From contig JAJPJF010000255.1 of the NCBI GenBank assembly GCA_021324415.1, positions 1 to 45,818 of the forward strand: 45,818 nt of DNA, written 5' to 3'. The DNA comes from Nostocales cyanobacterium Centralia_MAG_434. Its GTDB lineage: Bacteria; Cyanobacteriota; Cyanobacteriia; Cyanobacteriales; Nostocaceae. The notes below the pieces were generated by a model. It was not told where the DNA came from, searched no databases, and worked only from the letters and a program-made list of their open reading frames with translations. Each line of letters starts with the position of its first letter. The stretch's first letter is position 1. Below are positions 6,737 to 14,164 of the stretch, in pieces. Both the position numbers and the translations under genes were made by a program.

Positions 6737-8350
6737 CTAAGCATCACTGACTGCTTCCGGTGTCTCCAGATGTAATGGCAAATTTACTACGTAACGGTAT
6801 CCTGCTTCTGAGGAACCTTGGATTGTAATATATCCCCCATGTAACTCTGCAAGTTGACCACTAAGCAACAAACCTAAGCTCTCGCGAGAAAGATGATTGT
6901 GGAAGTTGACTGAATCGCTACTAGAATCAACCGCAAGGACATCTGAGGCTTTGGATCTGTCTAACGCAACTGGTAAGTTACTCGCCTGCTCTTTGTCCTC
7001 TCTATGAATACTAGATGCAAAGTTATCTGTTAGTCTATGCACCAATTTTGTCTTAAAGCGAAAATAAGGGTCGATATCTGTTATGCCATCTCCCAACCAT
7101 GGATGTGATACCCAAACAGTAATATTGAGCATATTGTCTTTGTAAGAGACATGAATGCGAACAACACTACCTGTTGCGGAAAGTTGAATTACACTAAAAA
7201 CGAGATGATATAGGATTTGTCTGACCTTGTCTTTATCTAAAGTCCAGATACGGCTCCGTCCTGGTTCTATAGAAAGGCGAATATCTTGCTCTCGACGGTT
7301 AGCTGCTTCTTCTAAGGTATTTATAGCCTGCTGACAAAGCATTTCAATATCTATGGGAGCCAAGTTGAGCGTGGTTGTGTTTTCTTCTAAGACTCCAAGT
7401 TCAGCAATTTCGTTGACTAAGGAAAGTAAGTACCGCCCACTATGTTGGATAATTTCGAGATATTCCCTCTGCTTGATTGTTAAAGGACCATAAATTTCAC
7501 GTCCTAAGACACTAGCCATTCCTAACACCGATGTTAAAGGCGTACGCAATTCCTGCGTTAACTGTTCTAAAAGTTCGAGTTTCAGTTGCTTGGTTGATTC
7601 TGGCTTTTTGTAGGAATGAGAAGCAGAAAATTCAGTGTAAAGAGTGTCTGTGCTGGATGAATCCCAAGAGTTGTGTTCATCAGATTGCTGCTCTCTCATT
7701 TGACGTTCTGCCCTGAGTCTGATGTCACGACAACTGGTGTCTGATTGTGACCAGTCAGAGATACTGTTGTCTGAAATTTTTTGCAGGAGTCGATTGCGTT
7801 CAAATTCACTCATGCTCCAACGAGCAATTATCTGTAAGTACTCAATATCTCGAGTTGTAAAATCGCGTGGTACTAAGTCCATCACGGCTAATGCACCTAA
7901 ACAGTTTCCTGAAGCATCAATAAGTGGGACTCCTAAGTAGGCACGAATACCATAATCCTCGACCAACTTGCTCGTAGTAAGCTCTGTTTTAGCTAGAGTA
8001 TGTGTATCATTAATCCTGAGAAAATTAGCATTGTCTACAACCTGAGTGCAAAAAGATTCCTGACGTAGCAGGTAACGGTTTTGCGCCAATTGGTTCATAT
8101 GCCCTAGTCTGAATAAACCAACAGCTGATTTAAACCAGTGACGTTCTTCATCCACAAATCCCAAAATGGAAATTGGTGCTTCCAAAAAGTGGGCAGCAGT
8201 TTGAGTTGCTTCTTCAAAAACTGGAATCGTTTCTGTTTGACGCAAACCTAATTCTGACAATGCATTTAGACGTTTTTGTTCTTTGGTTTCCTCAGAATCC
8301 CAACCATCCATGAGGACAAATAATTTGTTTTCTGGCTCCACCATTGCCAC
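6737..8350 (-). CDS. GAF-domain sensor with degenerate histidine-kinase core
   Basis: A 537-aa soluble protein. A GAF domain (about residues 28-190, 'APISILGFVDEERHWFKSAV', 'GVPLIDASGNCLGALAVMD') is followed by a low-complexity linker (about 195-250) and a DHp-like segment, 'LEQLTQELRTPLTSVLGMAS' (262-281). The phospho-accepting histidine of the H-box is replaced by Gln266 (CAG), where typical kinases read SHELRTP. The ATPase part lacks a recognisable N-box asparagine ('QILYHLVFSVIQLS') and a DxGxG box. The last helix and strands ('GLLLSGQLAELHGGYITIQG') survive. It therefore looks like a conserved-fold pseudokinase that senses through GAF and acts by protein contact. The start is GTG 8350 with ATG 8344 also possible. 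It is divergent from the exopolysaccharide locus. Confidence 0.82.
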   Translation of the reverse strand: MAMVEPENKLFVLMDGWDSEETKEQKRLNALSELGLRQTETIPVFEEATQTAAHFLEAPISILGFVDEERHWFKSAVGLFRLGHMNQLAQNRYLLRQESFCTQVVDNANFLRINDTHTLAKTELTTSKLVEDYGIRAYLGVPLIDASGNCLGALAVMDLVPRDFTTRDIEYLQIIARWSMSEFERNRLLQKISDNSISDWSQSDTSCRDIRLRAERQMREQQSDEHNSWDSSSTDTLYTEFSASHSYKKPESTKQLKLELLEQLTQELRTPLTSVLGMASVLGREIYGPLTIKQREYLEIIQHSGRYLLSLVNEIAELGVLEENTTTLNLAPIDIEMLCQQAINTLEEAANRREQDIRLSIEPGRSRIWTLDKDKVRQILYHLVFSVIQLSATGSVVRIHVSYKDNMLNITVWVSHPWLGDGITDIDPYFRFKTKLVHRLTDNFASSIHREDKEQASNLPVALDRSKASDVLAVDSSSDSVNFHNHLSRESLGLLLSGQLAELHGGYITIQGSSEAGYRYVVNLPLHLETPEAVSDA

Positions 8351-9446
8351 CGTTACCTTAATAATTGTTTGATACTGTTATTCTTATAACCGCTTTCTTT
8401 AGGTTATTCGCTATTCTTCAGCATTCCCCAATTTCGTATCAGATAAACAAGTTGAAAGAAAAATTTCTCCTTCGGCATCACTAAGTTTTAGTGTGCGATC
8501 TGCTGTTGTACCTTATAGTACGCTCAAGTGCACTAACAGTTGAACATTGATTGCTACAAAGCTTATTATGGCCATTCGTTAAGTGTTCTTAAGACATTAA
8601 ACACCATTTTTTTATTGAATTTCTTTAAATTTATTGCTTTCTTATCTCTTTCTATAGAGAAAATAAGTTCCAGTCAATAACAGGATTTGCTGGATTAAGT
8701 ATCATTGAACGATTTATCTAAGTTAGCTTAGATATATACCAGCTTGCCGTTTGATAGAGCTAACTTCCTCATCCAATCTGACTTGAACACAGCACCTAGC
8801 TCCTGTGATTTTTTCCTCACAGTAATAAAAGAGCGTTTTTAGGAGTATTTCTTTAGCATAGCTGCCTTTTTCGAAAAACACCAATATTGCTCTAGCTAGT
8901 TAGTTGAATATTTAAATTGGGTAACATAAGAGTAAAAGACAAAAAATACTTATCTGATTTATTTACGTAGGTTTTCTACTTTTACTCTCTTTTAAATGCT
9001 TTTAAAATATAGCAGTCCTATTTGAGTTACAAACGCCTTGTGAGGTTAGGAAACAGGAAACAGAGAACTGAACTGTTTATAAAACATTTAGGGTGGCTAT
9101 AGATTTATCAATCTAAAAACATAATTTGATATGAAATAAATACAAATAATGAATTTTTAATTAAGGAGGTAGTTGAGAATAAACGACTATTTGTTAAGGT
9201 CGGGCATAGGAGAGCAACTAGCGTCATGGGGCATAGGGCACAGTATAAAGTATTTTCCTTGTCTCCCCTGCCCCTCTGCTTCCTTGTCCTCCTTGTCTCT
9301 CCTGCTCCTCTACCCCTCCGCTCCCTATCCCCCTGTGGCGCACTTAAAGTAAAAATTACTACAATACTTTAAAAAGTATTCAATAATAGATTATGTTTTT
9401 CTAAACAGAATTCTCATCTTTATTTTCTTACGGCTGTTTTATCTAA
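8351..9446. other. 1.1-kb intergenic region between divergent genes
   Basis: No gene seen on either strand. The region is A/T-rich with many short homopolymer runs and must hold the promoters of the minus-strand GAF gene and the plus-strand DegT gene. At 9252-9335 there is a strongly pyrimidine-biased stretch made of CCTTGTCTCC and CCCCTCTGC-like units. This is the complementary form of the purine-rich filler repeats found elsewhere in the window. Confidence 0.5.
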
Positions 9447-10616
9447 ATGAATAACACGAGTATCAGGATTCCTTTTGTAGATCTACAATTACAGCATCAA
9501 CCAATTCAAGCTCAATTGCAAAATGCAATTCAAGCTGTTTTGGAAAAAGGTGATTTTGTTTTGGGACAGTCCCTACAAGATTTTGAGGCAGCATTTGCGG
9601 CAGCATCTGGCACAGAATATGGTGTTGGTGTTGCCTCAGGAACAGACGCGATCACTCTTGGTTTACAAGCCTGTAATATTGAGCCTGGCGATGAAGTGAT
9701 ATTGCCAGCAAATACCTTTGTGGCAACATTAATTGGGGTTTTACGTACTGGAGCAAAACCAGTCTTAGTAGATTGTGATGAACGAACAGCCTTAATTGAT
9801 TTGCAAGCAGCACAAAAGGCAATAACACCAAAAACTAAAGCAATTATCCCTGTTCATCTTTATGGGCAAATGGTGTCACCAAAACAATTATTAGACTTTT
9901 CTAACACCTACAAATTACTAATATTTGAGGATGCTGCACAAGCACACTTAGCCCAAAGGGAAGGATACCTAGCTGGTTCAGTAGGAAAAGCAGCAGCTTT
10001 TAGCTTTTATCCCAGTAAAAATTTGGGTGCCTTTGGTGATGGTGGGATAGTATTGACACGAGATCTAGATGTAGCAGAAAAAATGAGCCGCTTACGGAAC
10101 TACGGTGCATCTCAAAAGTATGTTCACGTTGAATTTGGTACAAATAGTCGTTTAGATACACTACAAGCTGCCGTATTACTTCAGAAATTACCCTATCTAC
10201 CCTCTTGGAATCAACAACGTCTGAGGATTGCCCAACAGTACGATACAGAGCTAGCACCTCTAGCACCATGTGGAATTACCCCTATAGAAAATCATAGCAA
10301 TCAAGGACATGCATATCACCTTTATGTGATTAGAATCGATGATTCCACCAGTGCCATAGAACGCCAACAACTCCAGGAACAACTGGCAAATATGGGGATT
10401 CAAACTGGTATTCACTACCCAATTCCCTGTCATCTCCAGCCAGCATTCACGAACTTAGGGTATAAAATTGGGGACTTCCCTCATGCCGAAAAACTCGCAC
10501 AGCAAATATTATCATTACCCATGTATCCTGGGTTGACCAACAGCCAAATTCAAGAAGTTATAGCAGCGATCGCACTCAATTTAAGAGCAGACCAACAAAA
10601 ATTGTTGTGTATTTAA
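9447..10616 (+). CDS. DegT/DnrJ/EryC1/StrS-family sugar aminotransferase
   Basis: A 389-aa PLP enzyme of the family that aminates nucleotide-linked keto-sugars for surface glycans. The PLP-binding lysine is Lys191 in 'FSFYPSKNLGAFGDGG', and Asp162 in 'LLIFEDAAQAHLA' contacts the pyridine nitrogen. The N-terminal 'IPFVDLQLQHQPI' and 'ASGTDAITLGLQA' are typical. Length is normal. It leads the plus-strand locus and is 62 bp from the exosortase gene, which supports a role in making an amino-sugar for the exported polymer. The specific sugar cannot be told from sequence. Confidence 0.9.
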   Translation: MNNTSIRIPFVDLQLQHQPIQAQLQNAIQAVLEKGDFVLGQSLQDFEAAFAAASGTEYGVGVASGTDAITLGLQACNIEPGDEVILPANTFVATLIGVLRTGAKPVLVDCDERTALIDLQAAQKAITPKTKAIIPVHLYGQMVSPKQLLDFSNTYKLLIFEDAAQAHLAQREGYLAGSVGKAAAFSFYPSKNLGAFGDGGIVLTRDLDVAEKMSRLRNYGASQKYVHVEFGTNSRLDTLQAAVLLQKLPYLPSWNQQRLRIAQQYDTELAPLAPCGITPIENHSNQGHAYHLYVIRIDDSTSAIERQQLQEQLANMGIQTGIHYPIPCHLQPAFTNLGYKIGDFPHAEKLAQQILSLPMYPGLTNSQIQEVIAAIALNLRADQQKLLCI

Positions 10617-10678
10617 CTTGTGAGTTGATAGTTGTTAGTATGTGGTTGTTTTGTTAATGACTCCCTATTTTCCCAATC

Positions 10679-11575
10679 ATGCTAATCCAGCGTCAGCTTA
10701 AAAATACAAAAGCTCCACAATTATTAGAAGTAGCTATTTTGGGTATTTTATTGCTCCTCTATGCGCCTGTTCTATGGTATTGGTGCGACGGTTGGATTCA
10801 CAAAAACATTAGCACAGAGCACGAATACTTCAGCCACGGTATTATTGGACTTCCGTTTGCGGCTTACCTAGGTTGGAGCAATCGAAAAAAGTGGCAAAGA
10901 CTACCTGATACGACCCATCCCTTTGGTGCCATCTTGCTTCTTTTGGGTAGTATTTTTTACATAAGCAATGTCAGCGAATGGGTGAATCTTTCCTTTCCTG
11001 CAATCCTCGCAGGATTGTGCTTATGGTTTAAGGGTATTCCTGGATTTCAATTACAAAGCTTTCCTCTACTGTTGGTATTTTTAGCTACCCCAACGGCAAT
11101 ACCCTATCTTATTGCTCCTTACACACTACCGCTTCAAAGCTTTATTGCTGGTACTGTCGCCTTCATTCTCAGTCAATTTGGCATGAACGTAATTGTTGAT
11201 GGGATAAATCTATATGTGGGGGGAAGGATTGTCGAAGTTGCACCCTACTGTGCAGGCTTGAAAATGATGTTCACCACTTTCTATGTAGGCTTAATGCTGC
11301 TTTATTGGACAAATGCTTTAGCCTCGCGCCGTAAAACTATTTGGTTTTTATCTACCACGGTCGTTATTAGCATTTGTGCCAATATCATTCGTAACACCCT
11401 ATTGACTTTCTTTCATGGCACAGGGAATGAAGCAGCTTTCCATTGGCTTCACGAAAGTTGGGGTGGTGACATCTATTCGACTGCCATGCTGCTTTCCTTA
11501 ATTCCGGTTCTAAATTGGATTGATCACTACTTCGGGGAAGCGCCTCCAGACATTGCCCAAGATGAACACAAATGA
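10679..11575 (+). CDS. Exosortase of the cyanoexosortase B type
   Basis: A 298-aa membrane protein with about eight hydrophobic helices. Exosortases are cysteine transpeptidase-like proteins thought to process proteins carrying a C-terminal PEP-CTERM signal. The catalytic elements are visible: Cys191 in 'VAPYCAGLKMMFTTFY', Arg238 in 'ANIIRNTLLTFFHG', and His258 in 'FHWLHESWGG'. The cyanobacterial B subtype is inferred from the following gene, which looks like the B-type associated protein. It lies between a DegT aminotransferase and that partner. Exosortase genes are usually embedded in exopolysaccharide clusters, as here. No substrate with a PEP-CTERM tail was found in this window. Confidence 0.88.
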   Translation: MLIQRQLKNTKAPQLLEVAILGILLLLYAPVLWYWCDGWIHKNISTEHEYFSHGIIGLPFAAYLGWSNRKKWQRLPDTTHPFGAILLLLGSIFYISNVSEWVNLSFPAILAGLCLWFKGIPGFQLQSFPLLLVFLATPTAIPYLIAPYTLPLQSFIAGTVAFILSQFGMNVIVDGINLYVGGRIVEVAPYCAGLKMMFTTFYVGLMLLYWTNALASRRKTIWFLSTTVVISICANIIRNTLLTFFHGTGNEAAFHWLHESWGGDIYSTAMLLSLIPVLNWIDHYFGEAPPDIAQDEHK

Positions 11576-11629
11576 ACTAAGATAAAAGCTGCTTTGGAAA
11601 CTTGTATAAGGTAAAACACATAGGTCATT

Positions 11630-11657
11630 ACAAAGGACAAAGGACAAAGGATAAAGA
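11630..11657. repeat. Heptanucleotide tandem repeat (ACAAAGG)
   Basis: Three exact ACAAAGG units (11630-11650) followed by a degenerate fourth, ATAAAGA. Short tandemly repeated heptamers are a hallmark of Nostocales genomes. It lies in the gap between the exosortase and its associated gene. Confidence 0.7.
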
Positions 11658-11701
11658 ACAAATAAATATATACTTTGGTCTAAGTACTACATGCTTTACC
11701 G

Positions 11702-12403
11702 ATGATATCTTTTTCAAAGTTTCTCAAGGAATGCCAGTTTCCCCGAATCTTGTTGCTGTTGTCACTTTTATTACTATTGGTGATAGGAGCACTTCCTGGA
11801 TACCTAACAGGACACTGGAAATGGCAAGAACCGCCACCTGTTACCAACCTCAAAAATTTGAAACAGATCCGTCAGACAGGATTGACCCTTGCGGGTTGGC
11901 AAACTATTGAGCAACGGCAAGAATTGATTGGTGGACACAAATGGTCATATCAGGTCATCCAGAAAAAAGGAGCCAAAACTCAGACTCAGGCGATTTTACT
12001 GTTAGAACCACAAAATGGTCCTAGAGACCAACCACAAGTGGAGTGGACGGAAATTAACAGCTGGGGCCAATGGGATTTGGCTCAAGAACGGTCTGCTGAA
12101 TTTACTGTCAAACAAAAGTCAAACGCCGACATACAAATAAAAACCAGGTTTTTCCGTGCCTCTACAAAACAACAAACTTTGGCAGTATTGCAATGGTATG
12201 CTTGGTCAAATGGTGGAAATCCATCTCCTTGGCTGTGGTTCTTGACGGATCAATTAGCACAGTGGCATCAGAGCCGTGCTGCTTGGGTTGCTGTTAGCAT
12301 TCTCATACCGATGGAACCTTTTGGACAAGTAGAAACAACTTGGCATGATGCGCAGTCTCTTGGTCAAACAGTACAAACAACATTGATGGCAAATTTCTTG
12401 TAA
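11702..12403 (+). CDS. Cyanoexosortase-associated EpsI-like protein
   Basis: A 233-aa protein with one N-terminal membrane anchor (about residues 15-35, rich in Leu) and an extracytoplasmic domain. It resembles the EpsI-type proteins that accompany exosortases, specifically the partner of the cyanobacterial B subtype. Features include 'LAGWQTIEQRQELIGGHKWS', a Trp-rich 'LQWYAWSNGGNPSPWLWFLT', and a C-terminal 'VSILIPMEPFGQVETTWHDA'. The start is ATG 11702. It is 126 bp after the exosortase and 16 bp before the export-protein gene, so co-transcription is likely. Its biochemical function is not established. Confidence 0.8.
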   Translation: MISFSKFLKECQFPRILLLLSLLLLLVIGALPGYLTGHWKWQEPPPVTNLKNLKQIRQTGLTLAGWQTIEQRQELIGGHKWSYQVIQKKGAKTQTQAILLLEPQNGPRDQPQVEWTEINSWGQWDLAQERSAEFTVKQKSNADIQIKTRFFRASTKQQTLAVLQWYAWSNGGNPSPWLWFLTDQLAQWHQSRAAWVAVSILIPMEPFGQVETTWHDAQSLGQTVQTTLMANFL

Positions 12404-12419
12404 AGAAGTTGACCTGACG

Positions 12420-13943
12420 ATGAGAGTTATTTTTGACCAATATGTAAGTTTAAGTCTAATGGAGAAAGTATATTTTGCATTTTTACAGAGTAAAATAACC
12501 TTTCGGCGCTCCCAACTATCAGTTCAGCGTCATGGCCTCAATGTTTATACTTTTCAGTGTCATATGCGTGCATTCAGCACCTTGTGTATTGTCGGTCTTC
12601 AAGTCGGTGCTTTCTTAGCAACAGCTATCCAACCTGTTGCTGCTCAGTCTTTCTTAACCCAAGGACAATCACCAAAGCAATCTCCATTGTTCTCCCCTAT
12701 TCCCCAAGGACAATCACCAGTACAACCTCCTGTACCTCCTCGCAGTAATGAAGTTACACCTAGTGCTCATAGTTCTGAAGAGTTGCAGTTGAATCGCTAC
12801 CTTTTAGGTCCCGGAGATACAATCGGCGTCCTCGTTCAGCACTCTCAGAGTCCCTACATTTTGGGACCTGGAGATGCAATTGCCGTGACAGTTCAGCGTT
12901 TTCCAGATTTAAGCTTTCAAACTCAAATTAATCCAGACGGGAATATAACTGTACCATTACTGGGAACTGTTTCACTGAAAGGGTTAAGTTTACAAAAAGC
13001 GCAGGAAAAAATCCGTGCTGGCTTAAATCGCTACGTGATTGATCCAATCGTGACTTTGTCATTAGTAGCGCAACGTCCAGAACTGAATTTTCAAGCTCAA
13101 CTCAATCCTGAGGGTAACGTTGTTGTCCCACAAGTGGGAACGGTGTCTTTACAAGGTTTGACTTTGGAAGAAGCGCAAGAAAAAATTCGCTCGTCACTCA
13201 ATAACATTGTCGTTGATCAAGATACTGTTGCCGTCTCCTTAGTAGGTCAGCGACCAGTGCAAATCACTATTAGCGGAGAAGTCACTCGACCAGGAATTTA
13301 TCCTGTTGCTTCCTTAACACCCCGTGTTGGTGATGCATTGCTTTTGGCTGGTGGTTCTACGAACATGGCAGATCTCAGACAAGTAAAAGTGCGTCGAAAG
13401 TTGCTTGATGGTTCTGTGGCTTCACAAAACATTGACTTGTACACCCCGTTACAAAAGGGCGGCGCAATCCCCAATTTACGCTTGCAAGATGGGGATGCAA
13501 TTATTGTGCCACGCCGTGAGATTGGCACGGATGATAGCTATGATCGCAATTTGGTGGGTCGTTCAACCTTGGCTGTACCACAAATTAGAGTTAGAGTATT
13601 AAATTATTCTGCTGGAGGAATCGTTACACTCCCATTGCCCAATGGTAGTACTTTTATAGATGCTTTATCCGGAATCAATCTTGACACTGCCAACCTCAAG
13701 GAAATTGCGTTAGTTCGCTTTGATCCCGAAAGAGGTAGAGCTGTGACTCAGAAACTGAACGCAAAAAAGGCTCTATCAGGGGATGCGTCTCAAAACGTAC
13801 CATTGCAAGACAATGATGTTATTGTTGTTGGTCGCAACTTGATTGGTAAAATTACTAATGCCATCAATACTATTACCCAACCCTTTTTTAATATTGAGAG
13901 TTTCATCCGTTTCTTTGATATCTTTAACGGCAACTTGCCCTAA
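12420..13943 (+). CDS. Wza-like polysaccharide export protein with duplicated export domain
   Basis: A 507-aa periplasmic/outer-membrane export protein. From ATG 12420, an unusual 48-residue leader precedes a signal-like sequence beginning at Met49 (12564, 'MRAFSTLCIVGLQVGAFLAT', with Ala-rich cleavage near residue 76). Met49 may be the true start, although 12420 has the better upstream spacing. A Pro/Gln-rich stretch (about 80-120) follows. 'LGPGD' occurs twice (129 and 148), and a poly-export unit is repeated (about 163-218 and 221-276, sharing NPxGNxxVPxxGTVSLxGL and AQEKIR). SLBB-like domains occupy about 281-480. No lipobox cysteine is seen. It should form the channel that works with the Wzc-like gene 221 bp downstream. 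Confidence 0.88.
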   Translation: MRVIFDQYVSLSLMEKVYFAFLQSKITFRRSQLSVQRHGLNVYTFQCHMRAFSTLCIVGLQVGAFLATAIQPVAAQSFLTQGQSPKQSPLFSPIPQGQSPVQPPVPPRSNEVTPSAHSSEELQLNRYLLGPGDTIGVLVQHSQSPYILGPGDAIAVTVQRFPDLSFQTQINPDGNITVPLLGTVSLKGLSLQKAQEKIRAGLNRYVIDPIVTLSLVAQRPELNFQAQLNPEGNVVVPQVGTVSLQGLTLEEAQEKIRSSLNNIVVDQDTVAVSLVGQRPVQITISGEVTRPGIYPVASLTPRVGDALLLAGGSTNMADLRQVKVRRKLLDGSVASQNIDLYTPLQKGGAIPNLRLQDGDAIIVPRREIGTDDSYDRNLVGRSTLAVPQIRVRVLNYSAGGIVTLPLPNGSTFIDALSGINLDTANLKEIALVRFDPERGRAVTQKLNAKKALSGDASQNVPLQDNDVIVVGRNLIGKITNAINTITQPFFNIESFIRFFDIFNGNLP

Positions 13944-14164
13944 ATAACTTTGTCTTCAACTCCTATATAGACCCTTAAAAGTGGTGTTCGCGCCTCTAAC
14001 CAGGGAAAAAAGTCATTTTATTCAACACCCTGCTCATAGCATTCAGGGTACAAACTTGCTTGGAAGCATGGAGAACAAATATTCAATTTTGTGGATTTCT
14101 GCTAAAACTCAAAGCCCTACTCACAGGGTTATCACTTAATAATTAATTTTTATCTATCCTTGTC

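Noticed and set aside
11602-11910. 102-codon plus-strand frame overlapping the exosortase-associated gene start
   Set aside because: It begins in the ACAAAGG repeat and then overlaps the real gene in another frame.
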